Source: Candidatus Brachythrix odensensis (lineage in GTDB: Bacteria; Chloroflexota; Anaerolineae; J036; Brachytrichaceae). From it: a stretch of DNA of 64,000 nucleotides. How positions within the stretch are numbered: the stretch's first letter is position 1; every line of letters starts with the position of its first letter. Below, one piece after another: positions 42,806 through 52,271 of the stretch. Where the stretch lies: NCBI GenBank assembly GCA_016714465.1, contig JADKDT010000026.1, forward strand, positions 433,154 to 497,153, given 5' to 3'. The position numbers and the translations under genes are program-made. The notes below the pieces were generated by a model, which saw only the letters and a list, made by a program, of their open reading frames with translations, was not told where the DNA came from and made no database searches.

Positions 42806-42911
42806 GGGTTCCTCCTGTTGGTATTTCGGACGAAATATTGTCGACAGTTTACTAACAAACCAGAATTGCGCAACGGGGGGTGTCTGCATGCGATACAAGG
42901 CCCTATTTGGG

Positions 42912-42939
42912 AAAAAGCCCCCCGCAAAACCCGGGGGCT
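42912..42939 (-). terminator. Intrinsic terminator of the desulfhydrase gene
   Basis: On the minus strand the RNA forms a G/C-rich stem (AGCCCCC with GGGGGGCT) followed by TTTTT, the complement of 42912-42916. It lies 33 bases past the stop of the gene at 42972-43952 and just before the binding-protein control region. It is a classical Rho-independent terminator. Confidence 0.8.
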
Positions 42940-42971
42940 CTTCCCAAAAAAAGGGGAGATCGGTTCCGGGC

Positions 42972-43952
42972 TTACGAAAAGTCGTCGGCGTACGAAAACA
43001 ACGCTGGCGTGCCGCCGGTGTGCAGGAAGAGCACCGTTTGATCAGGCCGAAAGTGGCCCGCCCGGATGTGGGCGATCATCGCGGCGGCGGCCTTGGCCGT
43101 GTAGACCGGATCGATCAGAATACCCTCGGTTTCCGCGAACAGCCGGACTGCCTCGAGACTGGCGGGGGTGCTGATGCCGTAGCCGGGGCCAATGAAGGCG
43201 TCATCGACCTCGAAGTCGGCTGGCGCCGCGGCGAGGCTCATGCCCAAAATGCTTGCGCCTTCGCTGGCGATTCGCGCGGCTTCCGCCTGCACGTGGGGGG
43301 TCGGACGGCTGGGGCTGACGCCCATCAAGGCAAGATCGAGGCCGTACAGGCGTGCGCCGAGGAGCATCCCCGCATGCGTGCCAGCCGAGCCCGATGAAAA
43401 GTAGATTGCCGCCGGCGAGAGGGCCAACCTGCGCAGCTGACCTGCCAGCTCGCCCATCATCGCGGCATAGCCCATCGCGCCGACAGCGGTCGAGCCGCCC
43501 ACTGGGATGACATACGGCGTATTGCCCCTGGCCCGCTCGTCGGCGGCAACCCGCGCCAGCGTTTCGGCCTGCGCTTCCGCGCTGCAGCGCACAACCTCGG
43601 CCTTGAGCAGCGCATCCAGCAGGATATTGCCCTGGAACTCCTCGTGATGGGAGGGCGTCAACACCAATATGCAGCGCAGACCCACTTTGCAGGCGGCGGC
43701 GGCGGTCTGGCGGCAATGGTTGCTCTGCGCCGCGCCGGTTGTGATCAGGACATTCGCCTTTTGGGCCAGCGCATCCGCGACCAGGAACTCAAGCTTGCGG
43801 GCTTTGTTTCCGCCGAACGCAAGGCCGGTCATATCGTCGCGTTTGATGAAAACGCGTGGCCCGCCCAGGGCGCGGGCCAGGTTGGGCGCCTCGTGGAGCG
43901 GGGTGGGCAGAAAGGCGAGCGAAATACGGGGAAGTTGGTCGAGAATGGGCAT
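42972..43952 (-). CDS. D-cysteine desulfhydrase / ACC deaminase-like PLP enzyme
   Basis: PLP-dependent fold-II enzyme of 326 residues. The internal-aldimine Lys is in FGGNKARKLEFLVADAL, near residue 50. GAAQSNHCRQTAAAACKVG (phosphate-site Asn-Ser-His), VIPVGGSTAVGAMGYAAM and SGSAGTHAGMLLGARL are all diagnostic. It breaks down D-cysteine, releasing H2S, pyruvate and ammonia, or deaminates aminocyclopropane carboxylate; the family cannot be separated reliably by eye. It is a single-gene unit with its own terminator. CGCAGATT repeats lie behind its start. Confidence 0.87.
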   Translation of the reverse strand: MPILDQLPRISLAFLPTPLHEAPNLARALGGPRVFIKRDDMTGLAFGGNKARKLEFLVADALAQKANVLITTGAAQSNHCRQTAAAACKVGLRCILVLTPSHHEEFQGNILLDALLKAEVVRCSAEAQAETLARVAADERARGNTPYVIPVGGSTAVGAMGYAAMMGELAGQLRRLALSPAAIYFSSGSAGTHAGMLLGARLYGLDLALMGVSPSRPTPHVQAEAARIASEGASILGMSLAAAPADFEVDDAFIGPGYGISTPASLEAVRLFAETEGILIDPVYTAKAAAAMIAHIRAGHFRPDQTVLFLHTGGTPALFSYADDFS

Positions 43953-43984
43953 GGCGGGTATGTCGTGTTGATTTGTCCGGGATC

Positions 43985-44016
43985 TATCCGCAGATTACGC
44001 AGATTCTCGCAGATTT
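43985..44016. repeat. CGCAGATT-type tandem repeat
   Basis: Three near copies of CGCAGATT follow one another (TATCCGCAGATTACGCAGATT, then CTCGCAGATTT). They lie between the start of the desulfhydrase gene and the following phytanoyl-CoA dioxygenase gene. Related copies occur at 13390-13478 and 60588-60676. Confidence 0.65.
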
Positions 44017-44146
44017 GGAACAGCGGCCATCTTGAATGTATCCGGCGCGCGTTTGCGCCGGGGAGACGCTCGAGGAATCCAATGTGCCGAGCGAGCGCTA
44101 TCATCTTCCGATCGCCAATCGGCCGCCATTCGCTGGAGGGACAACC

Positions 44147-45058
44147 ATGAATAGAACCAAGAACGGAACGCTGCTGGATGATCGGGACTGGTCCAAGCTC
44201 ACCCGGGGCGAGCAAATTCGCAGCCTCGAGCTGGACGGGTACCTGGTCCTGCCGGACCTGCTGACGCCGGATCATATTGCCCGACTGAAGGCGGAGACGG
44301 CCCAACTGAACACGGTCGGACTGGACTACAGCGTGAAGCAGCAAACCAAGGGCAGTGTGCAATTCATGGGCGGCGCGATCACTGATCTGATTGCCCATGG
44401 ACCGACCGTCGGCTTCCTAAGTGAGCTCTTCGGCGATGACGTCGTTTTCATGACCTACGCCTATGCCCGCTCGGAGCCCGGCCACCCGGGGATCAGCTTT
44501 CACACCGATGGGCAGCCCTATGGCTCGGCCATCTTTGGCTACGAGGGCAGTTGCCCGTGGCTGGTGCGGGTGCTGTACTACCTCGATGACCTGACCGAGG
44601 AGGTTTCGCCGTTCCGGGTGGTGCCGCGCTCGCACCTGTCCTTCCACGCCGACAATAACCCTTACAAACGTTATGCCGCTCATCCCGACGAGGTCATGGT
44701 CACGGCCAAAGCAGGCTCGGCCGTGCTTCTGAACCACAAATGCTGGCACGGCAACTTTCCCAACGTGGGCGACAGATACCGTGAGATGCTCGCCATTGCG
44801 TATCGGCCGGGCTGGGCGGGACCGGTGGAGGAGAAGATCGCGGCCTGGAACCCGGATGACGTGGAGAAGTTACCCGCGTCAGTGCGGCCGTTCTTCATCG
44901 ACCGGAATACCCGAAAATGGGAATTCGCCGGGGGGAACAAACCGGCCAATATGGCCAGTGACGCGCCCGGGATCAGCCCCAGCCGCTGGGACAAAAATAA
45001 CCGCGCATCTCTGGGAACGATAACCCCCGGCGAGCCGGGGTTATCGTTCCCGAATTAA
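44147..45058 (+). CDS. Phytanoyl-CoA dioxygenase (PhyH) family protein
   Basis: Fe(II)/2-oxoglutarate-dependent dioxygenase of 303 residues, starting at the ATG at 44147 with GGAGGGAC upstream. The facial triad is visible. The His/Asp pair is in GISFHTDGQPYGSAIFG (HxD) and the distal His is probably in LNHKCWHGNFPNVGDRYREM, whose Arg would hold 2-oxoglutarate. The N-terminus has DGYLVLPDLLTPDHIARL, typical of PhyH proteins. Members hydroxylate lipids, amino acids or small acids, so the substrate is open. The last codons lie within a long hairpin (45013-45051). Confidence 0.85.
   Translation: MNRTKNGTLLDDRDWSKLTRGEQIRSLELDGYLVLPDLLTPDHIARLKAETAQLNTVGLDYSVKQQTKGSVQFMGGAITDLIAHGPTVGFLSELFGDDVVFMTYAYARSEPGHPGISFHTDGQPYGSAIFGYEGSCPWLVRVLYYLDDLTEEVSPFRVVPRSHLSFHADNNPYKRYAAHPDEVMVTAKAGSAVLLNHKCWHGNFPNVGDRYREMLAIAYRPGWAGPVEEKIAAWNPDDVEKLPASVRPFFIDRNTRKWEFAGGNKPANMASDAPGISPSRWDKNNRASLGTITPGEPGLSFPN
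45013..45051 (+). terminator. Hairpin overlapping the end of the PhyH coding region
   Basis: GGGAACGATAACCCC pairs over 15 bases with GGGGTTATCGTTCCC, with a small loop closed by GG/CC. It covers codons before the TAA at 45056-45058, so the terminator is partly translated. There is no T-run; function is inferred from position. Confidence 0.6.
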
Positions 45059-45103
45059 TGCAACAATAGCCGCCTTGAACGAAAACCATTCACCCGCCCC
45101 CGA

Positions 45104-46717
45104 ATGGTCCTGATCACGCTCGGGATCATGCTCAGCCTGTTCCTCGCATCGATGGAGTCGACGGTGGTATCGACCGCCATGCCGACCATCGTTGGAAAGC
45201 TGGGGGGTTTGTCGATCTACAGTTGGGCGTTTGCCGCCTACATGATCACCTCGACGACGGCCACGCCGATCTATGGGAAGTTGTCCGATGTGTTTGGCCG
45301 GCGGGTCGTCTATCTCACGGCGACGGCCATCTTTCTGATCGGGTCGCTGCTGTGCGGCCTTGCGACCAGCATGGAACTGCTCGTTCTATTCCGCGCCATT
45401 CAGGGAGCCGGTGCGGGCGGGCTGCTGTCGCTGGCCTTCATCATGGTTGGCGATATGTTCTCGATCGAACAGCGCGCCCGCATTCAGGGCCTGTTCAGCA
45501 GCGTATGGGGGGTCAGCTCCATCGTGGGTCCATTGCTCGGCGGCTTCATTGTCGACAAGATCGCATGGCAGTGGGTGTTCCTGCTGAACATTGTGCCGGG
45601 GTTGGTTGCCGCGTCGATCGTCGGACTCGCCTGGCGGGACCGGCCTCGGGCGCCAGGCCGCCCGAGCATTGACTTCGCTGGGGCCGGGATGCTGACCGTG
45701 GTCACGGTGACCTTGCTGATCGGCTTGCAATCATTCGGGCAGCCGATCGGCTGGCTGCTTCTTGGCGTGGCGATCGCGGGCGCACTCGCGCTGGTGCGGA
45801 TCGAGCGCCGCGCGCCGAATCCGATCCTGCCCGTCCATCTCTTTGGGCGCCGGCTGTTTACCGTGGCATCCGCGCATGGTTTGCTTGCGGGTTGGGCGAT
45901 GTTTGGCAGCCTGTCGTTTATTCCGTTGTTCGTGCAGGCCGTGCTGGGCACCAGCGCGACCGAAGCTGGCAGCACGCTGGCGCCGATGATGTTTGGGTGG
46001 GTCATTGCGAGCATGATCGGAAGCCGCCTGTTGCTGAATCTAAACTTTCGGATTTTGGCGATTGGGGGCATGCTTCTTCTTGTGTTGGGCACGCTGCTCC
46101 TGTCGCTGTTCGCCACGTCGCAGCTCAACATCATGATCTTTACGGCCATGATGGGCACTGGTATGGGCTTGTCGGTGCCGGCCTTTCTCATTGCCGTGCA
46201 GAGCAGCGTGCAGCGCGTTGAATTGGGCACCGCAACTTCGACCCTGCAATTCAGCCGCAGCATTGGTGGCGCTCTGGGGGTGAACGTGATGGGCGCCGCC
46301 CTGGCCTCAGGGCTGAACGGACGCCTGATCGCCGCCGGACTTGACCCCAATTCTGTGCGGCTCGAGACGCTGATCGACCCGCTGTCGCGCGCCGGAGCGC
46401 CTGTAGATGCCGCCTTGAGGGGCGCGCTCGGAGGCGCATTGCAGGCCGTGTTTGTGATTGGCCTGGCCGCGGCGGTGCTCGGGTTGGCCATCACCGCGCT
46501 TTCGCCCAACGGCCGCGTCACCCAGATGGGCAAGACGGCTCGCCCCAAGTCCGCGCGATGGAAGTCCTCGGGCTTGACTAGCTCCGATGAACAACGAACT
46601 TCCTCCCGGCACCGTCCTGATCCTGGGCCATGGCGATGTGCGCGCGCTGCTGACGATGCGCGCAGTGCATGCATGCGATGGCCGACGCCTTCCGCTCTCT
46701 TGCGCGCGGCCAGGTGA
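45104..46717 (+). CDS. MFS multidrug exporter (DHA2/EmrB type), possible frameshift near the end
   Basis: A 14-helix proton-driven exporter, about 490 residues of clear family sequence. The first span (LITLGIMLSLFLASMESTVV) leads into the DHA2 motif STAMPTIVGKLGGL, then AAYMITSTTATPIYGKLSDV with the FGRR loop. Helix 5 motif C appears as GVSSIVGPLLGGFIVDKIAW. After residue about 480 the reading frame runs on as RPKSARWKSSGLTSSDEQRT and further basic sequence that lacks family character and overlaps the next gene. A frame slip near 46560, with the true end at a TAG around 46580, is likely. Confidence 0.83.
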   Translation: MVLITLGIMLSLFLASMESTVVSTAMPTIVGKLGGLSIYSWAFAAYMITSTTATPIYGKLSDVFGRRVVYLTATAIFLIGSLLCGLATSMELLVLFRAIQGAGAGGLLSLAFIMVGDMFSIEQRARIQGLFSSVWGVSSIVGPLLGGFIVDKIAWQWVFLLNIVPGLVAASIVGLAWRDRPRAPGRPSIDFAGAGMLTVVTVTLLIGLQSFGQPIGWLLLGVAIAGALALVRIERRAPNPILPVHLFGRRLFTVASAHGLLAGWAMFGSLSFIPLFVQAVLGTSATEAGSTLAPMMFGWVIASMIGSRLLLNLNFRILAIGGMLLLVLGTLLLSLFATSQLNIMIFTAMMGTGMGLSVPAFLIAVQSSVQRVELGTATSTLQFSRSIGGALGVNVMGAALASGLNGRLIAAGLDPNSVRLETLIDPLSRAGAPVDAALRGALGGALQAVFVIGLAAAVLGLAITALSPNGRVTQMGKTARPKSARWKSSGLTSSDEQRTSSRHRPDPGPWRCARAADDARSACMRWPTPSALLRAAR

Positions 46718-47613
46718 TCCTGCCGCTGCGCCCGGTGATGTGGTTGCCCGACAAGTTCGGAGCGCTGGGGATGATGCCCGCCCATTCGGCCGCCCTGGAT
46801 CGCTTCGGAGTCAAGGTCGTCAGCGTCTTCCCGAGCAACCATGGCACGCCCTACGACGCGCACCAGGGAACGGTCATGTTGTTTGAGGCCAAACATGGCC
46901 GTTTGCTGGCGCTGATGGACGCCACCGAGATCACCGCGATTCGCACGGCCGCCGTCAGCGGCGTGGCCACCCAAGCGCTGGCGAATCCAGATGCTGGCGA
47001 TCTGGCCATCCTGGGCAGCGGCACCCAGGCCCACACCCATCTGCAAGCGATGGCCCAGGCCCGGACGCTGCGCCGGGTGCGGGTGTGGAGCCGCAACGCG
47101 GCCAATGCGCGGGCCTTCGCCGCGCGCGAGCCGGGCACGGTCCCGGTCGCGATCGAGGTGTGCGATACGGCCCGTGCGGCCGTCACGGGCGCCGACCTGA
47201 TCTGCACGACGACGTCCTCGCCCGAGCCAGTGTTGCTGGGGGACTGGCTAGCGCCCGGCGTGCACATCAACGCGGTGGGTTCGAGCGTCGCCCACGCGCG
47301 CGAACTGGACGCGGCAGCCATGGTGCGCGGCCGGCTGTATGTGGATCGGCGCGAGTCAACGCTGAATGAGTCGGGCGATTTCCTCATGGCCAAGCGCGAG
47401 GGCGCGCTGACGGACGCCAGTATTTTGGGCGAGTTGGGCGAGGTGTTGATTGGGTCGCGGCCCGGGCGCGCATCGGCTGCCGATATTACGATTTTCAAGT
47501 CACTTGGGATCGCGGTCGAGGATCTGGCCAGCGCGGCGTTTCTGTATCGGCGGGCGCTGGAGACGGGGGCGGGGCAGCGGGTGGAAATGGGTGGCGTTCG
47601 GTCAGAAGAATGA
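46587..47613 (+). CDS. Ornithine cyclodeaminase / mu-crystallin family, one frameshift
   Basis: NAD(P)-dependent imine/amino-acid dehydrogenase-like protein, about 341 residues. The start (ATG 46587, MNNELPPGTVLILGHGDVRA) and the downstream frame from 46669 (ADAFRSLARGQVILPLRPVM) are both family sequence. They are joined by a one-base change near 46660. Rossmann motif GSGTQAHTHLQAMAQARTLR and later VNAVGSSVAHARELD are diagnostic. KVVSVFPSNHGTPYDAHQGT is the substrate region. Family members include ornithine cyclodeaminase, alanine dehydrogenase and ketimine reductase; the exact reaction is unclear. Confidence 0.82.
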
Positions 47614-47651
47614 AAGAGGTGACGTGCCCCGCTGATGGCTTCGTTTGGTGC

Positions 47652-47657
47652 TAGACT
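47652..47657 (+). promoter_or_regulatory. Candidate -10 of the beta-helix protein gene
   Basis: TTGGTGCTAGACT occurs 148 bases before the chosen start. The broken paralogue at 63546 has TTGGTGCTACAGT at nearly the same distance (143 bases). The shared upstream word suggests a conserved promoter; the -35 is weak. No measured start is known. Confidence 0.3.
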
Positions 47658-47804
47658 CATTCCATAGATATCGCTTCTGGCTGAGGCCGCTAGTCTTCAC
47701 AACTTCAGCCCCAGTATGAAACGTGACGTTCTGTGTTGGACGCTCGACATTTGTTGAGAGCCAGCGCAAGCGCTTGGCCGGTCCAACTGAAGCGGGGCAT
47801 TCGA

Positions 47805-50800
47805 ATGCGTTTCGTCAGATTTGGCTTGGGCCTGGCGTGTTTGTGCAGCATTGTTTTCCTATCTCCTGTATTGGCTCGTGCGTCCGAACCTGAGTCCTCT
47901 CGTGTATATGGCGCAGGAGAAGCTCGTTCTGGCGTGTCGGCGTTCGACACTCACGTCATTACGATCACGCTCATGGGATTTGCGCCAGACGTTATCAGCA
48001 TTTACACCGACGAGCCCGTTGAGTGGCGGAATCTGCTTCCGGCCACGGCGCATCTCATCGGTGGAACACCCTACAAGGCGCATCTGCCGTGGATCCTTAG
48101 CGGGACGAGTGGGCAGGTTGGGGCAGGCTCCAGTTCCAATGCGTTCGCTGAGGGACCTGTAAGCGTTTCGAACGCCCTCAGCGCCACGATTGCTCCTGGC
48201 GCCAGCTTCGTCTACACGTTCACAACGGTGGGCGACTATGACTACTACGCGTCTGAGCTGCTAACTCGCACCGGGCGCGTTACGGTGCTGCCACGACCCG
48301 ATGTGGAGATCAACAGTATTGGGGTGAGCCCGATGCCAGTCGCGCTCAGTGGGACCGCCACGATTAGCGCGGTGATTGTGAATAGCGGACCGGGAGCGGC
48401 TGGGCCCTTCAGTGTTAGCTGGCAGGCGACTCCCGTGAGGATGCCTGGGCCTGGTACGCCCTATAGCGGGACGTGGTCGATCGCAGGTTTGTCTGCGGGC
48501 CAGTCAATCGAGCTCACGGCGTCACAGATGATGACCCAGCCTGGCGCATTCGGCCTGCTCGTCACGGCCGACTCAACGGACGCCCTGCCTGAAACCCATG
48601 AGAGCAACAACACGGGCCAAAGTGAAATCGGCGTGCTTGGCGTGATCCCATACTGCGGAAACATCGCGGGCGACGTCACATGGGCCTACGCCGTCTTTGT
48701 GCCAACTTGCGACATCACGGTGCTGGACGGCGCCACCTTGACGGTGCGGAGCGGGGCTGTTGTGAAACCCGTTGATGGCGTGGGGCTTTTCATTTATGGT
48801 CGCTTGGACGCAATAGGCACCGTGGACAAGCCTGTTGTGTTCACTTCATATCACACCGATGCTTATGGCGGAGACACGAACGATGACGGAAACTCCTCGG
48901 TTCCCGCGGGAGGAGACTGGCTAACGATCCACGTCGCACCGACTGGCCGGGCCCATTTCGATCATGCCCTCATTCGCTATGGGGGCGGTAGTCGAAGCGG
49001 ATATGCCGCGAATGTCGTGCGCAACGAAGGCGGGACGCTGCGTCTAGCCGACTCGCGGATCGAGTCCGGGGCGAGCATGGGGATTCGGGTGACAAGCGGG
49101 AGTAAGCTGACTGTGGAAGGCAGCGTGCTGCAGAACAATGCGGGGACAGGGATCGACTTCATCCAGACCAACGGGGCAGCCGCCCCGACCATCAGCAACA
49201 CGGCCTTCATCAGCAATGCCGGGTATGCGGTATTCCTGACGCTGAACCCGGCGATCTTTGACGGGTCGGGGATTCAGAACAACAGCGCGTACAGCAACAC
49301 GACCAATGGGATTGGCATTGCGGCCAACTTCAACGGTGTCTCAAACCTGACCGGGAACGCAGGCATGGCCTATGTCTTGTTGGCGGAAAGCAGCGTTCCG
49401 GGCAATGCCAGCCTGGCGATTGGTGAAGGGGCGGTGGTCAAAGTGATTCTGACGCCGCACGATTATGGCCTGGGTGGATACATCGGTGTGGCTGGCACAT
49501 TGACGGCAACGGGGTCAGCGGAAAACCCGGTCATCTTCACCAGCCTGAAGGACGACGCCTACGGCGGGGACACGAAGAGCGGGAGCACGCTGACGGTGGA
49601 AAGCAGCGTGTTGCAGAACAATGGGGGGACGGGGATCGACTTCATCCAGACCAACGGGGCGACTGCCCCGACGATCAGCGACACGGCCTTCATCAGCAAT
49701 GCCGGGTATGCGGTATTCCTGACGCTGAACCCGGCGATCTTTGACGGGTCGGGGATCCAGAACAACAGCGCGTATAGCAACACGACCAATGGAATTGGCA
49801 TTGCGGCCAACTTCAACGGTGTCTCGAACCTGACCGGGAACGCGGGCATGGCCTATGTCTTGTTGGCGGAAAGCAGCGTTACGGGCAATGCCAGCCTGAC
49901 GATCGGTGAAGGGGCGGTGATCAAGTTGATTCTGACGCCGCACTGGTATGGCGAGGGGGGTTACATTGGCGTGGCTGGCACGCTGACGGCAACGGGGTCA
50001 GCCGAAAACCCGATTGTCTTCACCAGCCTGAAGGACGACGCCTACGGCGGGGACACGAACAACGATGGCAGCGCCACAGTCCCCGCGGCGGGAGACTGGG
50101 GCGCGATCCCATCGGCGCGACGGGCATGGCCACTATCGAGCACACCCGCATCCGTTACGGCGGTGTTGGCTGGTATGGATACGCTGGAAATGTGCTGCAT
50201 ATCGAAGGCGGGACGCTGCGTCTAGCCGACTCGCGGATCGAGTCCGGGGCGAGCATCGGGAATCGGGTGACAAGCGGCAGCAAGCTGACAGTGGAAAGCA
50301 GCGTCATCCAGAACAACGCGGGGAATGGGATTGACTTCACCCAGACGGATGGGGCGACAGCCCCGGTCATCAGCGATACAGCCTTCATCAGCAATGCCGG
50401 GTATGCGGTCTTCTTCACTCTGAACTCGGCGATCTTCGACGGGTCGGGGATACAGAACAACAGCGCGTACAGCAACACGACCAATGGGATTGGTATGGCG
50501 GCCAGCTTCAAGGGTGCCTCGAAGCTGACAGGGAATCCGGGCATGGCGTATGTCCTGTTGGCGGATAGCAACGTGACCAGCAATGCCAGCCTGGTGATTG
50601 GCGAAGGGGCAGTGGTGAAGGTGATCCTGACGTCGCATTGGTATGGAGAGGGCGGATACATCGGTGTGGATGGAACGCTGACGGCAACGGGATCGGCCGC
50701 AAACCCGATCATCATCACCAGCCTGAAGGATGACGCGTACGGGGGAGACACGAACAACGATGGCGGCGCGACAGCCCCCGCAGCGGGAGACTGGGGCGCC

Positions 50801-51307
50801 ATCCACATCGCTGCGACGGGCAAGGCCACTTTCGATCACACCCGCATCCGCTTCGGTGGAATCGGCTGGTATGGATATCCGTCGAACTCAATCAGAAATG
50901 AGGGCGGTGCCGCCACTATGACCTACGCGACGGTCGAGTCCAGCATTGGTATCGGACTAGCCCTGAACGGCGGAACCCTGTCTGTGACGAACAGCACCTT
51001 CGCGCACAACGACACTGGCATTTCGCTTGGCACGAGCGCCAGCGCCCCAGTGCTTGACCAAGTCGTCTTCAGTTCCAACACCGTGGGCCTGCTTGTCGCC
51101 GGAAGTATCCCGCCGATCCTGACATCGTGCAGCTTTGTGGGAAACACGAGTTACGGTGTGAACAATCTCATGCTCAGTCGAGTCAATGCCGTCAACAGTT
51201 GGTGGGGCAGCAGTACGGGGCCGACTCATGGCACAAATCCGGAAGGTATGGGCGACAGAGTCTCTGATGGCGTAGATTACAGTCCGTGGTTGTCCGCTCA
51301 GCCCTAG
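47805..51307 (+). CDS. Secreted cupredoxin-like plus parallel beta-helix repeat protein, one frameshift
   Basis: About 1,167 residues in two frames (47805-50225 and 50126-51307), joined by a one-base loss near 50109 (GCGATCCCATCGG for GCGATCCACATCGG). The ATG at 47805 gives a signal peptide (RFGLGLACLCSIVFLSPVLA). A cupredoxin-like domain follows, then a CARDB-like Ig domain (DVEINSIGVSPMPVALSGTA). Three or more beta-helix units of about 155-230 residues carry SGIQNNSAYSNTTNGIGIA and DDAYGGDTNNDGSATVPAAG. The copper Cys/His/Met positions of the first domain are not conserved. Likely a surface-exposed or extracellular protein; ligand unknown. Confidence 0.72.
49093..50760 (+). repeat. Near-identical DNA repeats encoding beta-helix units
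   Basis: Three long direct repeats begin at about 49093, 49574 and 50269, each running through the same order of coding words. The first two units are almost identical over roughly 450 bases. The spacing between units 1 and 2 is about 480 bases, but between 2 and 3 about 695. A segment of about 210 bases, coding the NNDGSATVPAAGDWGAI part, is missing between units 1 and 2, an in-frame loss. Assembly collapse is a risk here. Confidence 0.7.
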
Positions 51308-51452
51308 GTGGCATCACCGACAGACGCGCTCGTCAGCGGCGCCAAGTTGGGATAGCCTCAGCCCTGAGCGACTTCCGCGCGCCAATGAACGCGCAAGCCT
51401 CCTCAGGCTGGGTTGGTGGTGGTCGCTTGTCTGTGCGAAGCAGCGGCTTGCG

Positions 51453-51911
51453 TCAGTCGTATGCGGCTGCAGATCCCAGTGCGCGAAACCAGGCCAGGCA
51501 ATCTCCGGGGGTGCCGATGGGAAATTCCAGCGCGCGCCGCAGCGCCAGATTGCTCAAGAAATGCTCGCGGTCCAGTGTCACGAGATAACCCACGCCGGCG
51601 TCCACTGCGCCAGCCAGAACAACGGCGTCCTTTGCATGGCCGACGAGCCGTTGCAGCTTCCGCGTGCTCTTGATCGAGGGTGGTTGGACCAGCTCGATCC
51701 GAATCCGGGCCAGCCAGGCGGACACCACGGGCAGCTGGAGGGGAATCTTCTGCCGCAGCACCGCGTCGAGCTCGGCCAGCACGTCCTGGCTGCACCAAAG
51801 TTGCAGCGCCTGCGCCTCTCCCAGGGCAAACAACGCGCGGGCGCCGCCGGAATCGGAGAGCAACCCGGCGATCAGGGCGCTGGTATCGAGAAAGACATCA
51901 GGCCGGTTCAT
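51453..51911 (-). CDS. PIN-domain ribonuclease toxin (VapC-like)
   Basis: A 152-residue PIN-domain protein starting at the ATG at 51911 (MNRPDVFLDTSALIAGLLSD). Acidic metal-binding residues are visible: Asp in VFLDTS, Glu in DVLAELDAVL, Asp in HAKDAVVLAGAVDAGVGYLV and Asp in VTLDREHF. This is the layout of VapC-type toxins that cut RNA. It overlaps the antitoxin gene by 14 bases. The broader PIN_3 group also contains this form; the target RNA is unknown. Confidence 0.83.
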   Translation of the reverse strand: MNRPDVFLDTSALIAGLLSDSGGARALFALGEAQALQLWCSQDVLAELDAVLRQKIPLQLPVVSAWLARIRIELVQPPSIKSTRKLQRLVGHAKDAVVLAGAVDAGVGYLVTLDREHFLSNLALRRALEFPIGTPGDCLAWFRALGSAAAYD

Positions 51912-52170
51912 TGCGGCGCCTGGAGTCGTCATCGCGCACCCTCCGCGCGAGTTTCAGCATGCTCTCCAGCGTCTCGCCCTGGGACTCGAGCTGTTCACGG
52001 ATCTGATCCGCAAGACGGTCGGCGCTGAGCGGCCCGGGAACGAGCATGAGCCGCCCCTCTCCAAGGTCGATGACGCTGTAGACATCCCCCGGCTTGATGG
52101 CGTACTGGTCGCGCAAGGCTTTGGGCAGGGTGATCTGACCCCGCTCGGCGATCTGGACTGTTGGCTGCAT
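51898..52170 (-). CDS. AbrB/SpoVT-type antitoxin
   Basis: A 90-residue swapped-hairpin DNA-binding protein starting at the ATG at 52170 (MQPTVQIAERGQITLPKALR). The longer frame is not supported. QIAERGQITLPKALRDQYAIKPGDVYSVID is the AbrB fold, with the conserved GQITLPK loop. The C-terminal half (residues 50-80) would bind and mask the PIN toxin. It autoregulates by binding its own promoter in homologous systems. Confidence 0.85.
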   Translation of the reverse strand: MQPTVQIAERGQITLPKALRDQYAIKPGDVYSVIDLGEGRLMLVPGPLSADRLADQIREQLESQGETLESMLKLARRVRDDDSRRRNEPA

Positions 52171-52271
52171 GCCTTCAGTATAGCTGAGTTTCTGATTTTC
52201 AGAATGTTGCGGTTCGCTGTTCGCCGGCGAAGCTGGGGGACGGTAAACCGGAACAGAGAATCTACGACCCA

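Noticed and set aside
46717..46886. Extra gene between the MFS exporter and the cyclodeaminase
   Set aside because: The frames there are the shifted end of one gene and the shifted start of the next; no third family appears.
49093..50760. CRISPR array in the beta-helix gene
   Set aside because: The repeats are long, near-identical coding units without short spacers, and the frame is maintained through them.
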